Source: Nannocystis exedens (lineage in GTDB: Bacteria; Myxococcota_A; Polyangia; Nannocystales; Nannocystaceae). From it: a DNA stretch of 64,000 bases. Made by a program: the position numbers and the translations under genes. Positions 31,177 to 40,430 of the stretch are shown piece after piece. The number at the start of each line of letters is the position of its first letter. The first letter of the stretch is position 1. The stretch spans positions 10,874,001 to 10,938,000 of the forward strand of contig NZ_NETK01000001.1 of NCBI RefSeq assembly GCF_002343915.1, given 5' to 3'. Under the pieces are notes generated by a model. The model worked only from the letters and a program-made list of their open reading frames with translations. It searched no databases and was not told the origin of the DNA.

Positions 31177-32394
31177 TCAGCCGGCGTAAAGCTGCAGGTT
31201 CTCGCCGATGTCGTCGCTGATCGACACGAGCGCCTGCAGCTCGGGGTGGCGCAGCATCAAGAAACCGTCGGAGACGAGCGTGTTGCGCCAGTTTCGGCGC
31301 GGGGCGCCGATCGGCAGCAAATTGTCCCAGACGATGTGCTCGCCGTAGAGCTTGCGGATCCGGTCGAGCCCGACGATCCGCTGGATCCGGCCCTGACCGA
31401 CGGCGCGCTTGTAGATCGTGCTGACGTTGTACTTGCGCTCGATGTCGACGTCGAAGCGCCCCCAGGCGACGGCCCGACCCCATTCGCGGAACACGTCGAA
31501 GTCGCAGGCGTAGTTCATCTGGTCGACCTGGTGGGCGCCGGGCGGGCGGGCGCCGATCTCGCCGAACACCACCTCGCCGTCGGCCTTCAGGTACCACTCC
31601 ATGTGGGTGAAGCCGGACCGGAAGCCGAGCGCGCGGATGACGTCGTGCCCGAGCTTGACGCCGCCCGCGAGCGCAGGCTGGTTGACGTGGCGCAGGGCGA
31701 TCACCTGGGGGCTGACCCACTCGTTGCTGCGGGCGACCAGCGGGCGCGGGCGATACCAGGCGATGTTGAAGTAGGCGATCTTGCCCTCGATGCAGACGGT
31801 GTCGAAGGTGAACTCCGAGCCGTCGACGAACACCTCGACGCTGACCTCGGGGACATGTCCGAGGCGCGGCAGCACGGCCCGCAGCTCGTCGGCCGACTCG
31901 ACGCGGTAGGTGTCGGCCGAGCCGGCGCCGGCGATCGGCTTGATGATGATCGGGAAGCCGATCTGCTCGGCGGCCTCCCAGCACTCGGCGGTGGTGTTGC
32001 AGCGGACGTGCTTCGGGGTGCGCAGGCCGGCGGCGTCGAGGACCTGCTTCATCCGCTCCTTGTCGCGGAACGGCAAGGTCTGGGCGACGCCGAGGCCGTC
32101 GACGCCGAGGCCCTCGCGCAGGCGCGCGGCCAGCAGCATGCCCGGCTCCCACAAGCACTCGACCTTGTCGATCCGGCGCGCCTCGGGCCAGCGGCGCACG
32201 GCCTCGACCACGGCGGCCTCGTCCCAGAGCGAGCGCACCTGAAGATAACCGGCGAGGCGCTCGCGCACCGACTCGGGCAAGGCGCCGGGGTGCTGGTCGC
32301 CGACGCCGTAGACGTGCGCGCCGACGTCGGCGAGGCCGCGGGTAAAGCTGGGCATCTCGCCGGGATAGCCGGGGGACAAGAGCAGGATGTTCAT
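31177..32394 (-). CDS. ATP-grasp domain protein (carboxylate-amine/thiol ligase type)
   Basis: A 405-residue protein. The N-terminus MNILLLSPGYPGEMPSFTRG is a Rossmann-like pre-ATP-grasp domain. The ATP-grasp fold follows: FRDKERMKQVLDAAGLRTPKH, FPIIIKPIAGAGSADTYRV (Lys and Gly loop binding ATP), SVEVFVDGSEFTFDTV, and the metal/ATP end FGEIGARPPGAHQVDQMNYA. Family members ligate a carboxylate to an amine or thiol through an acyl phosphate; substrates vary and cannot be told. It starts 52 bp after the stop of the NtrC-type regulator gene on the same strand, so the regulator may be first in an operon that includes it. A single perfect GGACATGTCC lies in frame at 31851-31860. Confidence 0.82.
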   Translation of the reverse strand: MNILLLSPGYPGEMPSFTRGLADVGAHVYGVGDQHPGALPESVRERLAGYLQVRSLWDEAAVVEAVRRWPEARRIDKVECLWEPGMLLAARLREGLGVDGLGVAQTLPFRDKERMKQVLDAAGLRTPKHVRCNTTAECWEAAEQIGFPIIIKPIAGAGSADTYRVESADELRAVLPRLGHVPEVSVEVFVDGSEFTFDTVCIEGKIAYFNIAWYRPRPLVARSNEWVSPQVIALRHVNQPALAGGVKLGHDVIRALGFRSGFTHMEWYLKADGEVVFGEIGARPPGAHQVDQMNYACDFDVFREWGRAVAWGRFDVDIERKYNVSTIYKRAVGQGRIQRIVGLDRIRKLYGEHIVWDNLLPIGAPRRNWRNTLVSDGFLMLRHPELQALVSISDDIGENLQLYAG

Positions 32395-32446
32395 GCGAAA
32401 GCTCCCGCCTCGATGGGTATCAGGGCGCCCGAGCGGGCGCAACGAT

Positions 32447-33883
<1,437 letters not shown>

Positions 33884-34014
33884 GACCAGGGTTTTACCCT
33901 TCCTTGGCGCGGCTGCGGGTATCTCGCGGCGAGCGCGAGCCCACACCCGGTCTCGCCTGCGTCCGCGCCGCGGTCCTCGCGCCTGGGCGGCCCCGGTGGT
34001 ACGTCTTGGGCGGC

Positions 34015-34947
34015 ATGGAAGCGAGCTTCCCGACGACCACTTTGTCCGTGGGCGGACTACAGTTCACCGCTTTGGAGGGATCCCGCTCGTCGGCGCGCGA
34101 CCGCCGGCGGCCGCTGGTGCTGTGTCTGCACGGCTTCCCCGACCACCACCGGACCTGGCGGCTGCAGATCCCGGCGCTCGAGGCCGCGGGCTTTCGGGTG
34201 GTGGCGCCGCTGCTCCGCGGCTACGAGCCGTCGTCCCAGCCGATCGACGACGACTACCACACGGTCCGGATGGTCGAGGACGTGCTCGGGTTCATCGAGT
34301 ACCTCGGCTACCTGCGCGTCCACCTGGTCGGGCACGACTGGGGCGCGGTGATCGGCTACCAGGTGGCGGCCAGAGCGCCGGAGCGGCTGTCGTCGCTGAC
34401 GGCGATGGCGGTGCCGCACCCGAAGCGGCTGGCGTCGGTGGCGGCGCTGCGGCTCTTGCCCGGGCAGCTGCGCAACTCCTGGTACATGTTCTTCTTTCAG
34501 CTGCGGCTCGTGTCCGACGTGGCGCTGCGGCGCAACGACTTCGCGCTGATCGACAAGCTGTGGCGCGACTGGTCGCCCGGGTTCACGCCGCCGGCCGAGG
34601 AGATGCGGCTGCTCAAGCGCACGTTCCGCCAGCCGGGGGTGGCCGCGGCGGCGCTCGGTTACTACCGCGACATGTTCGATCCGATCACCCGCGCGGCCGC
34701 GACCTCGCGGGCGCTGATGCGGGCGCCGGTGTCGGTGCCGACGCTCGCGCTGACCGGCGCCGACGACGGCTGCCTCGACACCCGGCTGTTCGATCTCATG
34801 CGCGCCGAGGACTTCTCCCACGGGCTGTCGGTGCAGCGGATCGCGGGGGCGGGGCACTTCCTGCACCAGGAGCGGCCGGACGAGGTCAACCGGCGGCTGA
34901 TCGACTTCTTGCGCCGCCACGAGCCGGGCGACGTCGGCTGCGACTAG
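34015..34947 (+). CDS. Alpha/beta hydrolase, epoxide hydrolase/dehalogenase-like
   Basis: A 310-residue hydrolase. The oxyanion motif is HGFPDHHRTW (39-48) and the nucleophile motif VGHDWGAVIGY has Asp108 in place of Ser, the mark of epoxide hydrolases and haloalkane dehalogenases. A helical cap follows (about 140-230). The acid is likely in LTGADDGCLD and the catalytic His in IAGAGHFLHQERPDEV. It probably opens an epoxide or removes halide by an ester intermediate. ATG 34015 is chosen because the family N-terminus begins there. The next gene, a Rieske oxygenase, starts 167 bp downstream on the same strand with its own ribosome site. Confidence 0.87.
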   Translation: MEASFPTTTLSVGGLQFTALEGSRSSARDRRRPLVLCLHGFPDHHRTWRLQIPALEAAGFRVVAPLLRGYEPSSQPIDDDYHTVRMVEDVLGFIEYLGYLRVHLVGHDWGAVIGYQVAARAPERLSSLTAMAVPHPKRLASVAALRLLPGQLRNSWYMFFFQLRLVSDVALRRNDFALIDKLWRDWSPGFTPPAEEMRLLKRTFRQPGVAAAALGYYRDMFDPITRAAATSRALMRAPVSVPTLALTGADDGCLDTRLFDLMRAEDFSHGLSVQRIAGAGHFLHQERPDEVNRRLIDFLRRHEPGDVGCD

Positions 34948-35114
34948 GTCGCCGCGTGCGCATCGCCGCGGCCGGGGCTGGGGGCGCTCGGCCTGGCCGC
35001 AGGTGAAACGTGGTTCGCACGGCCGTGCGCGGCGGACGGGCGGCGAGAGCGGCGCTCGTCACACGCCGGCGGTGCGGGGGCTGCCCACGTTTGCCCGCAC
35101 AAGGGGGCTCCGAG

Positions 35115-36080
35115 ATGAGCAGTCGCTTTCCGTTCACCGCCAACCCGATCGGTTGGTTCATGGTCGCCTACTCCGACGAACTGAAGCCGGCCGGCGTGAT
35201 GCCGCTGCACTACTTCGGGCGCGAGCTGGTGCTGTTCCGCGGGCAAGACGGGGTCGCCCGCGTGCTCGACGCGCATTGCCCCCACCTCGGCGCCCACCTC
35301 GGGCACGGCGGCTGCGTGGTCGAGAACAACATCACCTGCCCGTTCCACGGCTGGCGCTTCGACGGGACCGGGAGCTGCGTCGGGATCCCCTATGCGAAGA
35401 AGATCCCGCCGGCGGCGATGCTGCGCCGCTGGCCGGTGTGCGAGCGCAACGGGATGCTGTTCGTCCACCACGCGCCCGACGAGTCGTACGCGCCGACCTG
35501 GGAGATCCCGGCGCTGGCCGAGCACGAGTCGCAGGCGTGGACCGCCTACACGCGCCGCCGCTGGCGCGTCCGCACCAACGTCCACGAGATCGTCGAGAAC
35601 GCGTTCGACGTGGCCCACTTCTGCTTCGTCCACGGCGCGGTCCGCCTGCCCGAGTCGAAGGTGACGATGAACGGGCCGCTGTTCCAGGTCAACTCGCGGA
35701 CGGCCTTCGACACCCCGGCCGGGGTGATGGAGGGCGACCTCGACATCGATACGTTCGGCTTCGGCATGTTCACCGCCCGCTACCGCGGGCTGCTCGAGGC
35801 GATGATCATCGCCACGCTGACGCCCATGGACGACGAGTTCGTCGACGTCCGCTTCACCTTCACCGTCAAGCGCCTGCCCGACGAGGCGGCCACCGCGTTC
35901 GTGGCCCAACAGTTCATCGAGGACGCCTGCCGCCAGCTCGAGCAGGACATCGCCGTGTGGGAGCACAAGAAGTTCCTGGCTCGCCCGCTGCTGTGCGAGG
36001 GCGACGGGCCGATCGGGCTGTTCCGCAAGTGGGCCCGCCAGTTCTACCCGGTGGCGACGCTGCGGGCGCGGGCGATCTGA
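35115..36080 (+). CDS. Rieske non-heme iron oxygenase
   Basis: A 321-residue terminal oxygenase. The Rieske cluster ligands are CPH (Cys55, His57) and CPFH (Cys75, His78), in HCPHLGAHLGHGG and NNITCPFHGWRFDG. The mononuclear iron site is NVHEIVENAFDVAHFCFVH, with Asp165, His168 and His173 fitting the 2-His-1-carboxylate triad. Such enzymes hydroxylate or desaturate rings or steroids using electrons from a reductase; none is adjacent. The single-subunit size and short C-terminal domain resemble KshA/DAF-36-like steroid oxygenases more than benzoate-type ones, but the substrate is not determined. AAGGGGG 8-14 bases before the ATG supports the start. The stop is five bases from a 14-bp array. 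Confidence 0.9.
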   Translation: MSSRFPFTANPIGWFMVAYSDELKPAGVMPLHYFGRELVLFRGQDGVARVLDAHCPHLGAHLGHGGCVVENNITCPFHGWRFDGTGSCVGIPYAKKIPPAAMLRRWPVCERNGMLFVHHAPDESYAPTWEIPALAEHESQAWTAYTRRRWRVRTNVHEIVENAFDVAHFCFVHGAVRLPESKVTMNGPLFQVNSRTAFDTPAGVMEGDLDIDTFGFGMFTARYRGLLEAMIIATLTPMDDEFVDVRFTFTVKRLPDEAATAFVAQQFIEDACRQLEQDIAVWEHKKFLARPLLCEGDGPIGLFRKWARQFYPVATLRARAI

Positions 36081-36084
36081 AGGT

Positions 36085-36172
36085 CCTGTAGCGAAGGACA
36101 TGTCATGAGGGGCATGTCCGGTCGATTAGTTTCGATGGGACATGCCTGAAAGGTCATGTCCCCACGGACATG
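36085..36172. repeat. 14-bp palindromic array, 7 units, filling a convergent gap
   Basis: Cores at 36085 (CCTG), 36099, 36113 (CATG), 36127 (decayed, TAGT), 36141, 36155 and 36169 (CATG), all in exact 14-base register. Units 36155/36169 form CATGTCC-ccac-GGACATG. The array occupies the entire 93-bp gap between two stop codons (36080 and 36174). Confidence 0.9.
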
Positions 36173-36173
36173 C

Positions 36174-37040
36174 TCAGCGCGACGGCGGCAGGTCCGGGCG
36201 CCGGCGCAGCAGCATGCGCTGGTTGCCCCAGGCGACGAGGCGGCCCTCGTCGTCCCAGATCTCGATGTCGGCGGTGGCGTAGCCGGCCCGCGCGCGGCGG
36301 CAGTGGGCGTGCGTCAGCAGCCACTCGCGGCGGGTGTCCTCGAGCCAGTGGACGGTGAGATCGAGGCTGGGGGCGATGGTGCCGGCGAGCGCGGGGCCGC
36401 CGAGCTGGAACATCGCCGGCGGCATGGTATCGATGAGCGGGGGCAGGGCCAGCGGATCGAGCTGTCCGTCGGGCAAGGTCTGCGGGACCAGGTGGCGGTA
36501 CCAGTAGGCGGCGCGGTCGAGGCCGGGGGCCCAGCGATCCCCGCGCCACCACGGCTGACCGAGCGCGCGCCGGCAGTCGTAGTTGCGGAAGAACGGGGGC
36601 GAGCCGCCGCCCTCGCCGCGCGCGTCGATCGGCGGCAGCTCGTGCGGGCCGGGCAGCACCGGCGCGCGGACGAGGCCGAGCTCGGGGCCGGGGCGCTCGC
36701 GGCCGAAGGTGGCGACGACCTCGAGGCCGGGCGACGGTCCGCCGGCGGCCGACAGCGCGGCGCGGACCTGGGTGGCGAGCTGGCCGCGCCGCAGGACGAC
36801 GACGTCGATGACGAGCGGACCGTGGCCGACGGGCACGCAGAAGATCGCGGTGGCCGACAGCGGCTTCTGCGTCGGGTCGTCGATCTCGGCGGCGATCGCC
36901 CGCAGGGCCGCGGTCATCAGCGCGCCGCCCGAGGGCATGAAGTAGTTCCAGTGCGGCGGGAGGTCGAGGACGTAGCGCGCGGGGCCCTCGGGGCTGCGCA
37001 CGACGGCGGTGTCGCGCGCGAGATCGGCGGGGTGCGTCAT
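36174..37040 (-). CDS. Acyl-CoA thioesterase-like (double hot-dog) protein
   Basis: A 288-residue product with the layout of TesB-like double hot-dog thioesterases. N-terminal half: HWNYFMPSGGALMTAALRAIAAEI, VVVLRRGQLATQVRAALSAAG. C-terminal half: SLDLTVHWLEDTRREWLLTHAHCRRARAGYATADIEIWDDEGRLVAWGNQRML, here split across strands typical of the second hot-dog. The half-site DNYW/N-type catalytic residues are not obvious, so thioesterase activity is inferred from the fold. ATG 37040 is used; an upstream ATG at 37076 lies in poor sequence. It could act on steroid or fatty acyl-CoA, given the Rieske oxygenase facing it, but this is speculative. Confidence 0.7.
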   Translation of the reverse strand: MTHPADLARDTAVVRSPEGPARYVLDLPPHWNYFMPSGGALMTAALRAIAAEIDDPTQKPLSATAIFCVPVGHGPLVIDVVVLRRGQLATQVRAALSAAGGPSPGLEVVATFGRERPGPELGLVRAPVLPGPHELPPIDARGEGGGSPPFFRNYDCRRALGQPWWRGDRWAPGLDRAAYWYRHLVPQTLPDGQLDPLALPPLIDTMPPAMFQLGGPALAGTIAPSLDLTVHWLEDTRREWLLTHAHCRRARAGYATADIEIWDDEGRLVAWGNQRMLLRRRPDLPPSR

Positions 37041-37107
37041 CGCCCGCGATGATACCTGGAATGTCGTGGAGAACAATGTTCCACGGGCCGCCGGGGGCAG
37101 GTGAGCG

Positions 37108-37905
37108 TCAAGGGCGAGGCCCGAGGGCCTGCAGGCTGGCGCGGAGGTCGGCGGTGCGGGCGAACATGGCCCGGCGGAGCTCGAGCTGCGCGAGGCCGGC
37201 GACGCCGAGCAGCGACCAGCCGCCGATGATGAGGGCGCGGGTCCACAGCCGCGGCAGCGGCAGGCCGACGAACAGCGGGATCAGGTCGCTGACGGCGAAG
37301 ATGCCGGCGGCCGCGGTGACGAGCAGGAACGGGCGCGCCGCGGCGCCGCCCCACAGCGGATGGAGGGCGCCGAGCAGCCACACGCCGGCGACCAGGACCA
37401 CGGCGTCGCACAGCTCGACGAAGCCGAGGTGGTAGAGGCGCGCGCCGGTGACGGTCGGGTAGACCGGGCTGCCGTGGGGCAGCGTGGACGCGACCTCGAC
37501 GGCGACGGCGAGGCCGACGAGGACGGCGGCGACGAGGGCCCAGCGCCACGGTCGCGCCAGCGGAGGGACCAGCGCGCCGGCGAGGATCTTGCGCCGGGCG
37601 TCGAGCAGGGAGGCGCACCACATCGCGTTGGACAGGGCCATCAGCCAGGTGGAGAGGCCGGGGCCGAACGACGCGCTGACGGTCTCGCCGACGACCGCGA
37701 GCCAGGCGGCGCAGGCGAGCCAGATCCACGCGCGCCGCGGCGGATCGTCGGGCTTGTAGGCGCGCACGGTGACGGTGAGAGCGAGCGCGACGAGCCCGAG
37801 CAGCGGCACCAGGGCGCCGGCGTCGACGACGGCGCGGCCGACGGCCCCGACGGCGCACAGGCCGAGGAACGCGGCGAGCAAGCGCGGGCGGCTCAGGTCG
37901 CGCAC
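37108..37905 (-). CDS. Polytopic membrane protein in an ECF-sigma operon
   Basis: A 265-residue protein with about seven hydrophobic segments (for example LLAAFLGLCAVGAVGRAVV, ALVPLLGLVALALTVTV, WALVAAVLVGLAVAVEV, PFLLVTAAAGIFAVSDLIP). Charged residues lie in short loops. No family is recognised. GTG 37905 is chosen because GGGAGG lies four bases before it; the longer frame from 37917 has no better support. The start overlaps the stop of the upstream gene by 13 bp, so it is co-translated as the third gene of an operon headed by an ECF sigma factor. It may be part of the sensor that controls the sigma factor, by position only. Confidence 0.72.
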   Translation of the reverse strand: MRDLSRPRLLAAFLGLCAVGAVGRAVVDAGALVPLLGLVALALTVTVRAYKPDDPPRRAWIWLACAAWLAVVGETVSASFGPGLSTWLMALSNAMWCASLLDARRKILAGALVPPLARPWRWALVAAVLVGLAVAVEVASTLPHGSPVYPTVTGARLYHLGFVELCDAVVLVAGVWLLGALHPLWGGAAARPFLLVTAAAGIFAVSDLIPLFVGLPLPRLWTRALIIGGWSLLGVAGLAQLELRRAMFARTADLRASLQALGPRP

Positions 37906-38306
37906 AGCTCCTCCCACAGCAGGACGCCGAGCGCGAGCTGCTGCCGCACGAGGCCGGCGATGTCCTCGCCGACGAGCGGCCGCAGCTGGGTGAACAGCGA
38001 AGCGCCGATCGCCTCGACGTCGGGCCAGACGAGCGGGAGGTCGCGGGCGCCGGTGCGCGTGAGGTCGAGCGCGCGCCGGGCCACCGCGGGGCCGAGCAGC
38101 GGGTTCAAGCGGTCGAGGATGAAGGCCTCGGGGCGCGCGAGCGCGGACTTCATCGCCGCGCGGTCGCCGTCGGGCAGCACCGAGACGGCGGCGAGCAGGC
38201 GCGCGCGGGCGGCAGCGTGCTGATCCGGCCTGCGCGCGGCGACGCGGGCGCGCTCCTCGCTGTCGGCGAGCGCGGCGAGCAGGGCATCCAGCGATCGATC
38301 GGTCAT
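37893..38306 (-). CDS. Small helical protein between an ECF sigma factor and a membrane protein
   Basis: A 137-residue, almost all-helical product (MTDRSLDALLAALADSEERA ... RALDLTRTGARDLPLVWPDV). There is no membrane segment, no cysteine pair and no zinc-binding HxxxCxxC, so it does not look like a standard zinc anti-sigma factor. Its start overlaps the sigma stop by 4 bp (ATGA), implying translational coupling. A soluble anti-sigma or adaptor role is possible from position alone. I do not recognise the family. Confidence 0.68.
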   Translation of the reverse strand: MTDRSLDALLAALADSEERARVAARRPDQHAAARARLLAAVSVLPDGDRAAMKSALARPEAFILDRLNPLLGPAVARRALDLTRTGARDLPLVWPDVEAIGASLFTQLRPLVGEDIAGLVRQQLALGVLLWEELCAT

Positions 38307-38851
38307 GGTCGTCCCTTCTCCACCCAGTTGAGGAGGATGGCGTCGCGCGCCGCGAGCTTATCGAAGCGAGCGCGGGCGCGGGCGAGTCGGCGCTTGACGG
38401 TCGCGAGCGACACGTCGCAAGCGTGGGCCACCTCTTCGAGCTCCATGTCGTCGAGGTAGCGCAGCGCGAACGGGATCCGCTCGTCGACCGGCAGGCGCTC
38501 GATGACGCTGCGGACGCGATGCAAGGCCAGCACGACGTCGGGGCTGGCGGTGGCGGCCGGCGGCTCGGGCAGGGGCTCGTCGGCGCCGGCCCAGCGCAGC
38601 CACCAGCGGCCGCGCTTGCGGCGGATGTGCTCGCGCGCGACGAACACCGCGATCCCGATCAACCAGCGCGGCAGCACCTCGGGCGTGCCGCGGACGCGAT
38701 CGATGTTGCGGAAGGCGCGGAGGAACACCTCCTGGATCAGGTCGGGCGTCTCGGGGTCGAGCCCGAGGATCCGCGTGAGCACGCGAGAGACTTGATCGGC
38801 GTGGCGGTCGAACAGGTCGGCGACGGCTCGCTGGCGCTGGACGTCGCTCAA
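38303..38851 (-). CDS. ECF-type RNA polymerase sigma factor
   Basis: A 182-residue sigma factor. Region 2 contains LFDRHADQVSRVLTRILGLD ... DLIQEVFLRAFRNIDRVRG ... LPRWLIGIAVFVAREHIRRK. A linker with Pro/Ala follows (PEPPAATASPD), then region 4: RLPVDERIPFALRYLDDMEL and EEVAHACDVSLATVKRRLARAR. It heads an operon with 37893-38306 and 37108-37905, with 4- and 13-bp overlaps. The 200 bp upstream separate it from the aerolysin-like gene in the opposite direction; a promoter is expected there but not clear. Confidence 0.92.
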   Translation of the reverse strand: MSDVQRQRAVADLFDRHADQVSRVLTRILGLDPETPDLIQEVFLRAFRNIDRVRGTPEVLPRWLIGIAVFVAREHIRRKRGRWWLRWAGADEPLPEPPAATASPDVVLALHRVRSVIERLPVDERIPFALRYLDDMELEEVAHACDVSLATVKRRLARARARFDKLAARDAILLNWVEKGRP

Positions 38852-39051
38852 CCTTCACACGCCTCGCGGGGTTGATGCGCGAGCCGGGCGGGGAAGTCAA
38901 GCGCGGGGCCGCGCGCAGCGGCCCTCATGGCGAGCGCGCGCGCGCGATGAGAAATTGCTGAGCCGCGATCGCCACGGCTCGCCACTTAACGGCGCCCGCA
39001 CCCGGCGCGCCGTCTCGGCCGCGGGCCTGCGGAGCATGGGGAGGAGTGGAG

Positions 39052-40296
39052 ATGCCGACGATCACGGTCGAGATGGTGCGAGAGATGAACAAGCGGCTCG
39101 AGGCGCGCGGTTCGGCGCTGGCGATCGCCGAGCGCGAGTACGCGGACGCGCTCTACGACAAAAACTTGATCGCGCAGCCGGGCACGAGCGACGTGGCGCC
39201 GCTCATCATCGACGAGATCACGTACACCAACTGCGGCACGGTCAAGCAGTCGATCACCGCGGCCGTCGAGAAGAAGGTGGTCGACACCGTCACGATGAAG
39301 AAGACCCACGGGGTCAAGCTCGGCTGGAAGGTGGGGTTCGAGTTCAGCCTCGGGATCAAGTTCAAGAACGAGGTCGAGGTCGGCTACAACTTCCAGTCCG
39401 AAGACACGCAGACGACCACCGAGGAGATCCTCTACAAGTTCTCGACGCCGATCGACGTGCCGCCGATGAAGCGGGTCGTGTTCCAGGCGGTCGTGCAGCA
39501 GGAGAAGGTCAAGGACGTCCCGTTCACGATGATGGTGTTCCTCAAGGGCGGCGCGGTCGCGGTGGTGCCGAAGGGGCTGGTCAAGCTGCAGCGCTGGTAC
39601 AACGGCACCGACCACTTCTACACCGCCGCGGTCGAGCACCCCGAGGACCACGGTTACACCGAGGAGGGCTCGCCCGGGTACCTGTTCCACACGCAGGTGG
39701 CCGGCACGGTGCCGCTGTACCGCTACTGGAACGGCACCGACCACTTCTACACGACGGATTACAACGAGATCCGCGAGGGCGCCCACGGCTGGCAAAAGGA
39801 GGGGATCGCCGGCTACGTCTACGCCAGCCCGCAGCACGGCGCGGTGCCGCTGTACCGCTACTGGAACGGCACCGACCACTTCTACACCACCGACTTCAAC
39901 GAGCTCGGCGAGGGCCGGCACGGCTACAAGCGCGAGGGCATCGCCGGCTACCTCGTGCCGCAGTCGATCGTCGACAACGGCGCGACGCAGGACGTCACGG
40001 CGCTGCTCCCCGAGCTCGCCGACCGCACCTTCGAGATCGCCGGCACCTTCCGCGGCGAGTCGACGGTGCGCCAGGCCAGCATCCTCCTGCTCGAGTCGGA
40101 GGCGACCGCCCAGGAGTGCCAGATCCTCGCCACCAAGCTCGGCGGCGGCGGCTCGGCGGCCCGCTCCGCGCCCAAGGGGTTCTACGCGGTCCAGACGCCC
40201 GAGGCCGAGCTCGTCGGCAAGGCGCCGATCCAGGAGAAGGCCGGCAAGCCCGTCCGCGCCATCTCCGCCAAGCCCGCCCGCGTCGGTCGCAAGTGA
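39052..40296 (+). CDS. Aerolysin-like (ETX/MTX2-type) protein with three DUF5648-type repeats
   Basis: A 414-residue product; ATG 39052 follows GAGGAG by five bases. Residues about 48-165 match the membrane-insertion and strand-rich part of aerolysin/ETX-MTX2 pore-formers: EITYTNCGTVKQSITAAVEK, long alternating strands with Ser/Thr/Gln (KLGWKVGFEFSLGIKFKNEV, VGYNFQSEDTQTTTEEILYK) and PIDVPPMKRVVFQAVVQQEK. Then come three repeats near 182-213, 222-258 and 267-303, with the signature YRYWNGTDHFYTTD ... GYKREGIAGYL, the DUF5648 pattern seen in secreted and lectin-like proteins. A C-terminal region of about 110 residues follows. No signal peptide is seen, so export would be by another route or by lysis. 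Possible role: a pore-former with a carbohydrate- or surface-binding repeat module. Confidence 0.75.
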   Translation: MPTITVEMVREMNKRLEARGSALAIAEREYADALYDKNLIAQPGTSDVAPLIIDEITYTNCGTVKQSITAAVEKKVVDTVTMKKTHGVKLGWKVGFEFSLGIKFKNEVEVGYNFQSEDTQTTTEEILYKFSTPIDVPPMKRVVFQAVVQQEKVKDVPFTMMVFLKGGAVAVVPKGLVKLQRWYNGTDHFYTAAVEHPEDHGYTEEGSPGYLFHTQVAGTVPLYRYWNGTDHFYTTDYNEIREGAHGWQKEGIAGYVYASPQHGAVPLYRYWNGTDHFYTTDFNELGEGRHGYKREGIAGYLVPQSIVDNGATQDVTALLPELADRTFEIAGTFRGESTVRQASILLLESEATAQECQILATKLGGGGSAARSAPKGFYAVQTPEAELVGKAPIQEKAGKPVRAISAKPARVGRK

Positions 40297-40338
40297 CGCG
40301 CGCGTCGATCGGCCGCACGCGGGCCGGCCGATCGGTTC

Positions 40339-40398
40339 TATGTATCTCGGGACATGTTCGATATGAAATGTCTATAAAGACATGTCCTTTGTGCCATG
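40339..40398. repeat. 14-bp palindromic array, 5 units, between convergent genes
   Basis: Cores at 40339 (TATG), 40353 (CATG), 40367 (AATG), 40381 and 40395 (CATG). Units 40367/40381 form AATGTCT-ataa-AGACATG: the inner arms are TCT/AGA, a paired variant not seen elsewhere. This is the most AT-rich array. Confidence 0.82.
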
Positions 40399-40430
40399 GA
40401 CATGGCACCGGGGGCCGTCGCGGCCCGGGC

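Noticed and set aside
35115-37040. A sterol or steroid pathway from the Rieske oxygenase and the thioesterase-like gene
   Set aside because: The two genes are convergent, not an operon, and no reductase, cyclase or other sterol gene is in the window; kept only as a possible substrate hint.
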